From Halomicrobium zhouii (lineage in GTDB: Archaea > Halobacteriota > Halobacteria > Halobacteriales > Haloarculaceae), in assembly GCF_900114435.1 (NCBI RefSeq), contig NZ_FOZK01000001.1, forward strand, positions 372,001 to 436,000: a stretch of 64,000 bases of DNA, written 5' to 3'. Shown piece after piece: positions 34,181-43,685 of this stretch. Each line of letters starts with the position of its first letter. Position 1 is the first letter of the stretch. Both the position numbers and the translations under genes were made by a program. The notes under the pieces were generated by a model, which was not told the origin of the DNA, searched no databases, and saw only the letters and a list, made by a program, of their open reading frames with translations.

Positions 34181-34275
34181 GGGACTGCGTGTGCCTCGAC
34201 GGGACTGCGTGTACCTCGACGGGACTGCGTGTACCTCGACGGGACCGCGTGTACCTCGACGGGACCGCGTGTGCC
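34181..34275. repeat. 20-bp tandem repeat in the leader of the SLC13 gene
   Basis: Five units begin at 34181, 34201, 34221, 34241 and 34261 (the last partial) with consensus GGGACTGCGTGTACCTCGAC; the third and later units carry only one or two changes. The array fills the gap between the stop of the acidic protein gene (34278) and the transporter start, so it lies upstream of the transporter. Confidence 0.8.
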
Positions 34276-34277
34276 AG

Positions 34278-36503
34278 TCAGTCGTCGAGGCTCGCGTACG
34301 TGTCGAGGAAACTGTCTCGGCCGCGAAGCGCGTCGGCGGCGGTGGCGACGGGGTCGACCGTTCGCTCGCCGGCGGGCCGGGCGACGACGAGTTCGACGTC
34401 GTCGCCGTCGATCCGCCACTGGGCGTCTCTGTGCCTGACCAGGACGGCCGCGAAGTAGGCGCCGGCCGCGGTCGCCCGCGCGGTCAGGCGCAGTGACTCG
34501 GGGTCCGTGCCGTCGCCCAGGGGGACGCCGGCCGGGTCCCAGTCCCTGGTCTGGCGCTGGGCAATCTCGTCCAGCGCCCGGACCGACCGCGGCGAGTAAT
34601 CGAGCGGGTACTTCGGCCAGGACTCGACGAACTCGTCGGCCGTGTCGGCGAACTGCGTGATCACGTCCGAGGAGGTGAGCGAGGCGCGGTCGTCGTCGAA
34701 CACGTCGGCGCGGCCGTCGCTGACGGGCTCCTCGTCGGCGTACAGTCGGTTGACCAGCGCGTCGTAGCGGTAGGCGAACGTCGACGGCGGGATCAGACAC
34801 TCCCGGGCGACGTCGAAGACGGCGACCCGTTCGACCTTCTCGCCGACGTCGGGCACCTCGATGGCGCCCTCGCCGTCGTCGGTGGCGACCCACTCGCCGT
34901 CGAGCCACCGGACGAGCACCTCGGCGTAGTAGGTGCCGAGCTGGGCGAGCGGGTCGCCGGTGTCCTCGTGGTCGACGGTCCGGTCGGCCAGGCTACTCGC
35001 GCGGAACCGACCGTCCCACTGGTCCTCGACGAAGGTGTCGAGCCGGGGCAGCGACGCCGGGGTGAAATCGAGGTCCCGCGACGGCCAGCCGTCCGCGAGT
35101 TCCTCCGCGGCCTCACGGAGGACGTACCGTTTCGGCGCCGTCGGCTCGTCCTCCCCGTCGGTGTCGCCACGGGGCGCGTCGGCGTTCGCGGAGGTGGCGC
35201 CACCCAGATCGCTCCCGGCTGGACTGTTCTCGTCTGGACTGTTCCCGGCTGCACTGTCCCCGGTTGGACTGTTGTCGGCTGAACTGTTCCCGGCTGGACT
35301 GTTGCCGTCTGGACTGTCCCCGTCTGGACTGTTCTCGATTGGATTGCTCCCGACTGGTCCGCTCTCGTCGGTCGCGTCGGCCGTGGTGGTGCTCGAAGCG
35401 CCCACGTCGATGCCCGCCGCGTCGTCGCTCGACGACTCCTCGTCGCCTTCCGGCGCCACGTCGCCGACGGCCGAGTCACTGGCTACCTGGCTGGCCACTT
35501 CGTCCGCGAGCCCCGCTGAGGCACCGGTCTCGTCGTCGGTCGCCAGTCCCGACGGGCCGTCGTCGGTCGTCATCGACGCTTCGGAGTCGTCCTCGGTGTC
35601 GGATCCCGTCGCGTCGCTCGACCCGCCGAAGGGCAGGACGCTGGTTCGGTCGTCGGTGTCGTCATCGTCGTCGCCGGCCGTGCCGTCGTCGATGCCGAAC
35701 GCCACGTCGTCCGAACCGACGCCGTCGATTCCCGTCGAGTCCGCGTCGTCCCCGATGTCGGCCCCGACGTCCGTCTCGGGCCCACCGACGTCGCCAGCTC
35801 CGGCGTCGGCCTCGACAGCGGTGCTGTCCTCGGCGGTGCCGTCGGTCACGACCGTGGCGTCCTCGTCGGCCGTACCGCCGTCTTCGTCCCTGGCCGTCCC
35901 ACCGTCCGCTTCGTCGCCCGCCGGGTCGTCGGTGACAGCGGTTTCGGTCGCGGGTTCGCTGCCCGCATCGCTCGCCGTCGAGTCGGTCCTCACGTCCCGT
36001 TTCGGGGCTGCCTCCTCGGGGTCCGGCGGGTTTCCGGGGACGTCGGGCATCCGCACCGCGCCCTCGGCCTCCAGTCGGGCCGTGACCTTGCTGAAGACGG
36101 GGTCGCCTTCGATGGACATCCGTGCGGCGTCGAAGACGGCGACGGTCGTCCGGTCGTCGGCCAGCGCGACGGCCACCTGCCAGCCGTCCTCGTCGGTCCA
36201 CTCGCCGCCGTACTCGCGGACGATGGTCTCGCCGAGGTAACTGCCGTAGGCGACCTCGCCGATGCCGCCCACCGACCCGGTCGCCAGGTCGTCGAGCGCC
36301 GCCAGCGAGTCGACGGTGAAATCCAGCGTCGGCACGTCCGAACGCTTCGCCAGCGTCTCGGCACGCTCGCGAAAGTCCGCCGGCGTCAGGTCTTCGATTC
36401 GGTCGGTTCCCCCGGTCCCCTCTCCGTTGGTCGCGGCATCTTCGGACGACGATGCCCCCTCGCCGTCCCCACCCCGACCGGGGAGAAAGTCGAACACGCC
36501 CAT
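34278..36503 (-). CDS. acidic three-domain repeat protein with pentapeptide linker
   Basis: 741 residues. Three copies of one ~110-residue domain are visible. The first (about 35-160) has LDFTVDSLAALDDLATG, YGSYLGETIVREYGGEW and VAVFDAARM. The second (about 480-610) has LDFTPASLPRLDTF, LGTYYAEVLVRWLDGEW and VAVFDVAREC. The third (about 640-735) has LDYSPRSVRALDEIA and AGAYFAAVLVRHRDAQW. The first two are joined by about 300 residues of Asp/Ser/Thr-rich disorder with a (N/D)SPDG-type pentapeptide tract (positions 35215-35345). Probably cytoplasmic; the domain looks like a DUF3806-type fold but I am not sure. Function unknown. Confidence 0.65.
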   Translation of the reverse strand: MGVFDFLPGRGGDGEGASSSEDAATNGEGTGGTDRIEDLTPADFRERAETLAKRSDVPTLDFTVDSLAALDDLATGSVGGIGEVAYGSYLGETIVREYGGEWTDEDGWQVAVALADDRTTVAVFDAARMSIEGDPVFSKVTARLEAEGAVRMPDVPGNPPDPEEAAPKRDVRTDSTASDAGSEPATETAVTDDPAGDEADGGTARDEDGGTADEDATVVTDGTAEDSTAVEADAGAGDVGGPETDVGADIGDDADSTGIDGVGSDDVAFGIDDGTAGDDDDDTDDRTSVLPFGGSSDATGSDTEDDSEASMTTDDGPSGLATDDETGASAGLADEVASQVASDSAVGDVAPEGDEESSSDDAAGIDVGASSTTTADATDESGPVGSNPIENSPDGDSPDGNSPAGNSSADNSPTGDSAAGNSPDENSPAGSDLGGATSANADAPRGDTDGEDEPTAPKRYVLREAAEELADGWPSRDLDFTPASLPRLDTFVEDQWDGRFRASSLADRTVDHEDTGDPLAQLGTYYAEVLVRWLDGEWVATDDGEGAIEVPDVGEKVERVAVFDVARECLIPPSTFAYRYDALVNRLYADEEPVSDGRADVFDDDRASLTSSDVITQFADTADEFVESWPKYPLDYSPRSVRALDEIAQRQTRDWDPAGVPLGDGTDPESLRLTARATAAGAYFAAVLVRHRDAQWRIDGDDVELVVARPAGERTVDPVATAADALRGRDSFLDTYASLDD

Positions 36504-36693
36504 ATCTCCCCCATTTCATCGGCACACAAGAAACTATCTCCCGATTTCTCGGATATGAAATCTAGGCTAGTGGTCTGTACAGCGATCTGCTGCGAACGAT
36601 GGCGCGACATCGGTTCGACTGCTAATCGCCGACATTGAAGCTACAAATTGAGGAAATCCCTCGGCCCGGTTGCAAGCGTCTGGATAGGAACCG

Positions 36694-37098
36694 TAAACAC
36701 CTCGAAAGCCCTCGGTCCGCTCGACTCGCGGGACTCGCTGCGCTCCTCGCTCCGCTGCGGTGCTTGCTTCGTCCGGCATCGTCGACCGTACCTCGCCCTT
36801 TCAGTCCACCAGTGTCAGCATTGCTCGCGCCATGAAGGCGCTCGCGATTGGAACCACCACTCCTCCCCGAATTCGCGCCGTCCGGCGCGAATCACGCTTC
36901 CCGACCGCTCCGCAACTGCCCGGCCGGGAGCGCGTTTTATCGCGCGACCAGGGGAAGGGCAGGGCTGCGGTAGCGGGCCTGGCGGACTGAAAGGGCGAGG
37001 CGGGCTCCGGGAACCCGGGCGCAGTAAGCACCGCAACGCAGTGAGGAGCGCAGCAAGCCCCGGGACTGGAGCCCGCCGAGGGCTTTCCACTGTTTGCG
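36694..37098. repeat. composite inverted hairpin element, copy B (core inverted)
   Basis: The left arm (AAACACCTCGAAAGCCCTCGG to CCTCGCCCTTTC, 36694-36803) is nearly base-identical to copy A's left arm over about 85 bases. The core, however, is the reverse complement of the core in copies A and C (ATTGGAACCACCACTCCTCC first, CAGGGGAAGGGCAGGGCTG last). The right arm starts ACTGAAAGGGCGAGG and ends CCGAGGGCTTTCC, with GGCGGGCTCC/GGAGCCCGCC pairing. It fills most of the 36504-37205 gap. Confidence 0.75.
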
Positions 37099-37205
37099 GT
37101 ATTGGCACTGACGCCGAGAGCGCGGATCGATGACTTTCCACTACTCTCAGCCAGATCACCAACGCCTAGCGATCACCCGAAAACGTTCCCGGACTAAACA
37201 GAGAG

Positions 37206-39248
37206 TCACTCGTACTCGTCACGGAGTTCCATGTCGGCGACGACGTCGTAGGGGTGATCGCCCTTCCGAACCCCGTCGAGAATCGCGAACGCCTCGTCCG
37301 GGGCGAGGAAGAATCGCGTCACGGCGCGGCCGAGCGGCGTCGGCCGCAGCCCGTCGATGAAGTCGTACTCCAGCAACTTGCCCAGCGCGTGCTTGGTCGG
37401 GACTTCGCCGACCATGCGGTCGTTGAGCCGCTTGGCGGCCTTCCCGCCGACGGTCACGTTCGCGAGCGTCTCCTCGACGGCGGCGGACTCGTCGTAGGTG
37501 GTGATGACGGGTTCCATCTCGCCCTTGAGGAGCTTGAACGCCACCTCGTCCTCGGTCATCTCCATGCTGTTGTGGTACGAGCAGTCGGGCTCGACGAGGA
37601 GGTACACCGTCCCCTTGTCGTGGTAGTCCGGCCGACCCGCCCGACCCAGCATCTGGGAGAAGTCCTGGACGGTGAGCCACTCGATACCCATCGCCAGCGA
37701 GTCGAAGACGACCTGGGAGGCGGGGAAGTCGACCCCGGCCGCGAGCGCGGCCGTCGTCACGACGGCGGCGATCTCCTGGTCGGCGAACTGGCGCTCGACC
37801 CGGTTGCGCTTGCGGTTGTCCAGCCCGGCGTGGTAGGGGGCCGAATCGTACGCCAGCTTCCGGGAGATCTGGTGACAGCGCCGCCGCGAGTTGGTGAAGA
37901 TGATCGTCTGGCCGCGATAGCCCTTGCTCGACTTGCTGTCGAAGGCCCGCCTCACCAGCTTGTTCTCGATGTCGGTCTTCTCCTGGCCGTCGGCGAAGGT
38001 GACGTGGCGTTCGATGGGCACCGGCCGCTCCTCGAACTCGATGAGCTTGGCGCCGAGCTGGTCGCCCAGCTGGCCGGGGTTGCCGACGGTCGCCGAGAGG
38101 TAGATCCACTGGGTGCCGTCCGCGCCGGGGTTCTCTTCGCAGTAGTACTTCAATCGGGAAATCAGCCCGTCGAGGCGGTGCCCGCGCTCCTCCTCGCCCA
38201 GCGTGTGGACCTCGTCGATGACGACGGTACCGATGTCACCGAGGTTCTTCCCCGTCCGGAGCGCGTGGTCGATGCCCTCGTAGGTGCCGACGATGACGTC
38301 GGCGGAGGGGTCGAAGCGGTTGCCGTCGCCGCCGACGCGGGACGAGCCCACCCGGAGCGTCACGTCGACCATGTCGCCGTAGCGCTCCTGGAACTTCTCG
38401 TACTTCTGGTTGGCCAGGGCCACGAGCGGCACGAGGAAGAGCATCTTCCCCTTCCCATTCAGGACCCTGTCGAGCCCGGCCATCTCGCCGATGAGGGTCT
38501 TCCCCGTCGCCGTCGCCGAGACGACGAGCTGGTCCTCGCCGTCGGTGGCGCCGTGTTCGACGGCGAGGCTCTGGACGGGCAGGAGGTGCTCGAACCGTCC
38601 CTCCAGGTGCTGCTGGATACCGGGGTGCAGGTCCAGCGAGTCGACGCGGACCGGGTCGACGTCGTCCGTCGTCGCCGAAATCTCGTCGAATTTCGTGAGA
38701 TCGGGGTCGAGGTTCCCCTTCAGGAGGTTCGAGATGCGCTCTAGATCCTGCACCTCAAGCAGCAGGTCCTCCAGGCGGTCCCTGGCGTCGCTAGTGATCC
38801 CGCCGCTGAAGGCCAGTTCCCGGTCGAGTTCGGCCTTCGCGCAGTCCGGACAGATGGACTCGCCGTCGGCGTCGATCGCAGTATTCGAAGTTATCGGCGA
38901 GTACTCGCCGCTGGAGGCACAGAAGCGACAGGTCCGCACGACGGTACACTCCAGCTGGTAGCCCGCCAGCATCTCGCGAATCTCCTCGCGACCCGCAGGT
39001 GAGGTCTGCTGGGAGACGTGGATGCGCTCCGCTCGGCGGGCCAGTTCGACGAACTGGTCCGGGCTGCGCAGCTCCTCGCTGGACCCGTCCTTGATCCGCA
39101 GCCGCCGGGGACGGGGCCCGGCGTCGGTTTGCTTGCATTCGAGCACGCCGTGGAACACGCGATCGCCGTCCCGCTGGACGGCCACCCGGTAGTCGTCCCC
39201 TCGCTCGTGGAGGAACAGCGTGTCCACCTGCGCGACCTGCTGAGACAC
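37206..39248 (-). CDS. Ski2-like DEAD/DEAH helicase with N-terminal zinc finger
   Basis: 680 residues. An N-terminal domain contains a four-Cys zinc site (CRFCASSGEY ... CPDC, about 108-138). The helicase core has VVSATATGKTLIGEMA (motif I), VIVGTYEGIDHALR (Ib), VVIDEVHTLGEEERGHRLDG (II, DEVH), YLSATVGNP (III), IIFTNSRRRCHQIS (IV), VVTTAALAAGVDFPASQVVF (V) and QMLGRAGRPDYHDKG (VI). This is the Ski2/Hel308-like superfamily 2 pattern, ATP-driven nucleic acid unwinding. Hel308's full C-terminal domains are not present, so it is a related haloarchaeal helicase rather than Hel308 itself. DNA repair or RNA processing role is inferred. Confidence 0.85.
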   Translation of the reverse strand: MSQQVAQVDTLFLHERGDDYRVAVQRDGDRVFHGVLECKQTDAGPRPRRLRIKDGSSEELRSPDQFVELARRAERIHVSQQTSPAGREEIREMLAGYQLECTVVRTCRFCASSGEYSPITSNTAIDADGESICPDCAKAELDRELAFSGGITSDARDRLEDLLLEVQDLERISNLLKGNLDPDLTKFDEISATTDDVDPVRVDSLDLHPGIQQHLEGRFEHLLPVQSLAVEHGATDGEDQLVVSATATGKTLIGEMAGLDRVLNGKGKMLFLVPLVALANQKYEKFQERYGDMVDVTLRVGSSRVGGDGNRFDPSADVIVGTYEGIDHALRTGKNLGDIGTVVIDEVHTLGEEERGHRLDGLISRLKYYCEENPGADGTQWIYLSATVGNPGQLGDQLGAKLIEFEERPVPIERHVTFADGQEKTDIENKLVRRAFDSKSSKGYRGQTIIFTNSRRRCHQISRKLAYDSAPYHAGLDNRKRNRVERQFADQEIAAVVTTAALAAGVDFPASQVVFDSLAMGIEWLTVQDFSQMLGRAGRPDYHDKGTVYLLVEPDCSYHNSMEMTEDEVAFKLLKGEMEPVITTYDESAAVEETLANVTVGGKAAKRLNDRMVGEVPTKHALGKLLEYDFIDGLRPTPLGRAVTRFFLAPDEAFAILDGVRKGDHPYDVVADMELRDEYE

Positions 39249-39429
39249 AGCCGTATCGAGGAGGCTGCGCTACTTGAGATGTTCGGACTGGCTATGTGGG
39301 ACGATCACGGGGAACACACTGCAGCCCCGCTCGCTCACAACTGCCCTGTGTGTGGCCGAACGGTGAAAAACTGGCCTGAGCGCACGGAAAGCACTTACCC
39401 TCCGACAGTAGACCTCTGCGTCGAGACAC

Positions 39430-40812
39430 ATGCCCGACCCCTGGCCCCGACGGCGTGCCCTCCGCGCCGTCGCGGCAGCGGCCCCGCTCGCACTCGCCGG
39501 CTGTAGCGACCGCGACGCGCCCGGTACTCCCACCGACGGCCCCGACACCGACGAAACCACGACGGCGCCGACCGACGAGGAGGACAGACCGACGGCGACG
39601 GAACGCTCCCCGAAGCCTCTCGACGCCGCCGGCACCTGGCCGCAGTTCGGCGCCGAAGCGGGCCACACGGGCGTCACGGCCGCCACTGGCCTCCCCGAGG
39701 ACGGCGAACCGTACTGGCACCTCCGGCGGATCCGCAGCGGCCCACCGGTGCTGGCCGACGGGCGGCTGTTCCACTACGCGGAACTCGGCGAGGACACCAG
39801 TGACCGACCCACGCTGACGCCGACCCCCGAGGAGGACACGCTCGTCCACAGAGTCGACGGCCCGCCCGCACTCGTGGCTCGCGACGCCAGCGACGGCCGG
39901 ATCGAGTGGACGCAGTCGCTACCGAACGCGAGCCGCGGCTGGCCGGCCCTCGCCGACGGACGGGTGATAACCTGCGTGAAAGGGCAGGTCGCTGCGTTCG
40001 ACGTCGCGGATGGCAGCCCCGCCTGGCGCGTCGACGTCGGCGACGACAGCCCGACCGATCCCACCGTCGTCGACGACGCCGTCGTCGTTCCGTTCTCCGG
40101 CTCCGTCGACGGCCAGTCCGGCGAGTACGTCCGTCGCCCCTCGGTCCGCGCCTACGCGCTCGACGACGGCGAGGAACGGTGGTCGGTCGAACCGCCGAAG
40201 CGCCAGAACGGCGTCGCTGTCGCCGACGGGACCGTCGCGGTCGCCTCCGGCGGCTGGGACGGTACGGGCGTCGTCCTCGGCCTGTCGCTCGCGGACGGGA
40301 GCGAACGGTGGCGGACCGAGGTAGCGGGGGACGCCTTCACGACGCCCGTTGCGGTGGACGGCACGGCGTACGTGGCGAGTAGCGACGACTACGTCCAGGC
40401 GCTCGAACTGGCCGACGGGTCGGAGCGGTGGCGGCGCGACTTCGAGGGCCGGCCTCGTGGTCTCGCCGTCGACGGCGAGACCGTCTACGTCGGCGCGGGG
40501 CGCTCCCTGGCAGCCCTGGCAGCGAGCGACGGCAGCGTCGACTGGCAGGTCGTCCCCGCTTCGGAGAGCGAGTCCGTCCAGTCGGTGGCGGTCGGTACCG
40601 ACGCCGTCTACGCCGGGACCATCGGCCTCGATGCGCCCCTGGTCGTCCTCGACCCGACCGACGGCAGCGAGCGCTGGCGTCACGACTTCCCGGACAAAGT
40701 CGTCGGCGGCGACCAGGTGATGGGCGGCGTCGAGTCCCAGCCGGTCGTCGCCGACGGCGCACTCTTCGTCAACGCCGTCGACGGCCTCTACGCGTTCGGG
40801 CCGGCGGAATGA
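39430..40812 (+). CDS. Tat lipoprotein with PQQ/BamB-like beta-propeller
   Basis: 460 residues. The twin-arginine and lipobox signal reads PRRRALRAVAAAAPLALAGC, so it is likely exported by Tat and lipid-anchored. An acidic Thr/Asp linker precedes a propeller of repeated blades (VARDASDGRIEWTQSLPNAS; LSLADGSERWRTEVAGD; LELADGSERWRRDFEGR; LDPTDGSERWRHDFPDK). Each blade ends in the GxxxW turn of PQQ-like repeats. Such proteins bind quinone cofactors or act as assembly scaffolds; no dehydrogenase residues are clear here, so a scaffold role is more likely. It is divergent from the helicase. Confidence 0.85.
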   Translation: MPDPWPRRRALRAVAAAAPLALAGCSDRDAPGTPTDGPDTDETTTAPTDEEDRPTATERSPKPLDAAGTWPQFGAEAGHTGVTAATGLPEDGEPYWHLRRIRSGPPVLADGRLFHYAELGEDTSDRPTLTPTPEEDTLVHRVDGPPALVARDASDGRIEWTQSLPNASRGWPALADGRVITCVKGQVAAFDVADGSPAWRVDVGDDSPTDPTVVDDAVVVPFSGSVDGQSGEYVRRPSVRAYALDDGEERWSVEPPKRQNGVAVADGTVAVASGGWDGTGVVLGLSLADGSERWRTEVAGDAFTTPVAVDGTAYVASSDDYVQALELADGSERWRRDFEGRPRGLAVDGETVYVGAGRSLAALAASDGSVDWQVVPASESESVQSVAVGTDAVYAGTIGLDAPLVVLDPTDGSERWRHDFPDKVVGGDQVMGGVESQPVVADGALFVNAVDGLYAFGPAE

Positions 40813-40828
40813 GCGGACACCCCATCGT

Positions 40829-41212
40829 TCACGAGGCCGTTCGGAGCCACGCCCAGCCCATCACCAGCAGCCCGCCGAACCCGATGACCACGTGCCCCCA
40901 GCTCAGGATAGCCGTGAAATTGGCAGTCACGTACGCTACGCCGGCCGCAGTGGTCAGGACGAAGGTCCCGGTCGCGGCCTGGAGAGCGAGTGGGAAGCCC
41001 TCAGTCGTCTCGGGGTCCTCGCCGACGCGCGATGCGACTCCCATCGCGACCAGAAACAGTCCGACGATCAGACCCAGCGACAGCAGCGGGACCCACTCGG
41101 CCATCGGGGCGCCCCGTTCGAACTCCTGGTAGCCGTCGGTCACGAGCCCGAGACTGACGAAGAGTCCACATCCCGTCGTGACGATCTCAATCGCGGGGTT
41201 CTTCGATGTCAT
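40829..41212 (-). CDS. four-TM membrane protein of unknown function
   Basis: 127 residues with four hydrophobic helices (IEIVTTGCGLFVSLGLVTDG, PLLSLGLIVGLFLVAMGVAS, ATGTFVLTTAAGVAYVTANF and HVVIGFGGLLVMGWAWL). No functional motif. It converges on the propeller gene with a 16-base gap. Confidence 0.6.
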   Translation of the reverse strand: MTSKNPAIEIVTTGCGLFVSLGLVTDGYQEFERGAPMAEWVPLLSLGLIVGLFLVAMGVASRVGEDPETTEGFPLALQAATGTFVLTTAAGVAYVTANFTAILSWGHVVIGFGGLLVMGWAWLRTAS

Positions 41213-41325
41213 TGCAGGTCGAACCGGGTGAGCCGTCGCCTCGGCTAGATTCCACCGCGACCTGATCGTATAATAACGTCGTTACCGCGCGCCCACACAC
41301 GGGGGAGTCTTGCTCGACCGGCGGC

Positions 41326-41694
41326 CTACTCCTCCACCAGTTCGATGGCGTCGTCGCCGGCCGGGACCGCACAGAGGAACGCACCCTCCTCGTCGCCGTC
41401 GTTGCGGTACCAGTGCACCGCGCCGGCGGGGATGTGGAGGCTGTCGCCGGCCTCCACCTCGTACTCCTCGCCCTCGATTCCGACGGTGTACTTCCCGGCC
41501 AGGACGTGCTGTTCGTGTTCGATCTCGTTGGTGTGTTTCGGGACCGACCCGCCGGGTTCGAGCGTGAACCGGCGGATCGCCAGGTTCGGGGCGCCCTGAT
41601 CCTCCCCCACCAGCACGCCCTTGGCCATCCCGTCGGCGGCGCCGACGTCCTCGTACTCGACGTCCTCCGCGCGGCGAACGAGTGGGTCGCTCAT
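41326..41694 (-). CDS. single-domain cupin protein
   Basis: 122 residues, one double-stranded beta-helix domain. Cupin motif 1 is visible as SVPKHTNEIEHEQHVLAGKY (His, Glu and His ligands) and motif 2 as GDSLHIPAGAVHWYRN. A metal-dependent enzyme or sensor; substrate unknown. It is divergent from the site-2 protease gene, sharing a short promoter region. Confidence 0.8.
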   Translation of the reverse strand: MSDPLVRRAEDVEYEDVGAADGMAKGVLVGEDQGAPNLAIRRFTLEPGGSVPKHTNEIEHEQHVLAGKYTVGIEGEEYEVEAGDSLHIPAGAVHWYRNDGDEEGAFLCAVPAGDDAIELVEE

Positions 41695-41803
41695 GCACGC
41701 CTGTTCGCCTCCGGGCCCGAAAGGCGTATCGACCGGCGTCCTCGACCGGCCGGAATCTGTCCTCTACAGGGGGCTTAAGACCGTCCCCGCTCTAGCCTCG
41801 CGC

Positions 41804-42994
41804 ATGCGACGGTTCCGTATCGGGAGCGCGTTCGGGATCCCCATCCAGCTCGATCTCACCTTCCTGCTCGTCCTTCCCATCTTCGCGTGGATCATCGGGT
41901 CGCAGGTCACCCAGACCGTCGACCTGCTCAACCGGGCCGGCGCCGGTCTCGACGCGGCGGTGCTCACCACTGGCTCGCTCCCGTGGGTCCTGGGCGTCGC
42001 CGCCGCCGTCGGATTGTTCGCCGGCGTCGTCCTGCACGAACTGGGCCACTCGCTGGTGGCCCGGCGCTACGGCTACCCCATCGACTCCATCACGCTGTGG
42101 CTGTTCGGCGGCATCGCCCAGTTGACCGAGATGCCCGAGGACTGGCGCCAGGAACTCACTATCGCCATCGCCGGGCCCATCGTCAGCGTCGTGCTGGGCG
42201 TCCTCTCGTACGTCGCCTTCGTCGTCGTCCCCGGGTCGGCGGAGACGGGGTTCCAGGCCGCCCGCTTCGTGCTGGGCTACCTCGCGCTGATGAACGTCGC
42301 ACTCGCCGCGTTCAACCTCCTCCCCGGGTTCCCGATGGACGGCGGCAGAGTCCTCCGGGCGCTGCTGGCCCGCAACCGTCCGTTCGCCAGGGCGACCGAA
42401 CTCGCCGCCGAGGTGGGGAAGTGGTTCGCCATCCTGCTGGGTCTCTTCGGCCTGATTCCGCCCTTTAACCCGCTGCTCATCGGGCTGGCATTCTTCATCT
42501 ACATCGGCGCCGAAAGCGAGTCCCGCCAGACGGTGATGCGGGCCGCCTTCGAGGGCGTCACCGTCCGCGACGTGATGACGCCCGCCGAACGGGTCACCAC
42601 CGTCGACCCCGAGACGAGCGTCAGCGAACTGATCCGGACGATGTTCCGCGAGCGCCACACCGGCTACCCCGTCGCCGTCGGCGACGACGTCGTCGGCCTC
42701 GTGACGCTCGACGACGCCCGCGCCGTGCGCGACGTCGAGCGCGACGCCTACCGCGTCAGGGACGTCATGACCACCGAGCTGTTCACCGTCTCGCCCGACG
42801 ACGACGTGATGACGGCGCTCACGGAACTCGACGACAACGAGGTCGGTCGCCTGCTCGTCCTCGACGACGACCGATTCCTCGGCCTGCTCACCCGGACCGA
42901 CATCATGACCGCGCTGACGATCATCAAATCGAGTCCGAACTACCAGAACGGCGCCGAGGAGAGCGACGCCGCCGTCTTCCGACCCCAGTCCTGA
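41804..42994 (+). CDS. site-2 protease (M50) with CBS domain pair
   Basis: 396 residues. The N-terminal part is a polytopic membrane domain with the zinc motif GVVLHELGHSLVARRYG (HExxH) and the third ligand in NLLPGFPMDGGRVLRALLA. The C-terminal part holds two CBS motifs (VRDVMTPAERVTTVDPETSV and VRDVMTTELFTVSPDDDVMT), which bind adenine nucleotides in related proteins. Cleaves membrane-embedded substrates (known for the family); target unknown. The ATG at 41804 starts the first TM-associated domain, and the longer upstream frame is not protein-like. Confidence 0.9.
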   Translation: MRRFRIGSAFGIPIQLDLTFLLVLPIFAWIIGSQVTQTVDLLNRAGAGLDAAVLTTGSLPWVLGVAAAVGLFAGVVLHELGHSLVARRYGYPIDSITLWLFGGIAQLTEMPEDWRQELTIAIAGPIVSVVLGVLSYVAFVVVPGSAETGFQAARFVLGYLALMNVALAAFNLLPGFPMDGGRVLRALLARNRPFARATELAAEVGKWFAILLGLFGLIPPFNPLLIGLAFFIYIGAESESRQTVMRAAFEGVTVRDVMTPAERVTTVDPETSVSELIRTMFRERHTGYPVAVGDDVVGLVTLDDARAVRDVERDAYRVRDVMTTELFTVSPDDDVMTALTELDDNEVGRLLVLDDDRFLGLLTRTDIMTALTIIKSSPNYQNGAEESDAAVFRPQS

Positions 42995-43031
42995 GGGAGG
43001 CGACGGCGGCGAAAACAGCTACTGCCCGCGC

Positions 43032-43508
43032 TCAGAGGCCAAGCGACCGGGCGAGTTCCTCGACGCTCTCGAAGACGTCCCACTCGGCGTCGGCCGCGTC
43101 GTCGGCGATCCGCGTCTCGACGTCACCCCGTTCGATGGCCGTTCTGAACGCTCGCTCCGGGTCCGATGCGTGCGCGATTCGCTCGAACGTCTTCTCGTCG
43201 GTCCGCAGCGTCACCGTCGCGTCTTCGCGCGCGCCGCGTTCGAGCCCCTCGATCCCCCCGCTCTCGTTCACGTGGAAGGAGAACACCCGTTCAGTCCCCT
43301 CACCGCCCGATACGTGGAGCGTGACCGTCTCGCCGGCCAGCGACTCGTTGCCACCGTCCGTCGCGTTCGCCTCCGCGTTCGCGGCGACAGTCCCGTCCAT
43401 CTCGGGTGACTGCGCAGCGGTCCCCGCGAGGGCCGGCACCCCGACGAGCGACAGCGTGACGACCAGCAAAATCGACTGCAGTACCGCGACTCGTGTCTGT
43501 GACTGCAC
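43032..43508 (-). CDS. secreted protein of unknown function
   Basis: 158 residues from a GTG at 43508. A signal peptide (LQSILLVVTLSLVGVPALAG) is followed by a Thr/Asn/Glu-rich spacer and a small alpha/beta domain (VTLHVSGGEGTERVFSFHVN, then VTLRTDEKTFERIAHASDPE, then AFRTAIERGDVE). The last part is reminiscent of SCP-2-like folds, but too weakly for a call. TTAA-containing promoter sequence lies about 25-30 bases upstream. Confidence 0.55.
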   Translation of the reverse strand: MQSQTRVAVLQSILLVVTLSLVGVPALAGTAAQSPEMDGTVAANAEANATDGGNESLAGETVTLHVSGGEGTERVFSFHVNESGGIEGLERGAREDATVTLRTDEKTFERIAHASDPERAFRTAIERGDVETRIADDAADAEWDVFESVEELARSLGL

Positions 43509-43685
43509 AGACGGTGATTACTCTCGTCCACCTTAACTCCGGGTGGTAACTATCTGGATTTCTATAGGTGTGGCGGGGAGGACAATATCGCCGCAGTACT
43601 GCGGTCTCACTGCCACTGGATGCCGAAATTATCAACAACTGGTACGTATCTGATCCGTACTCCGCCTCTCAGCACGGTGTCGCTC

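Noticed and set aside
34933-36240. 435-codon plus frame over the acidic three-domain gene
   Set aside because: Ser-rich shadow of the Asp/Ser/Thr-rich gene on the minus strand.
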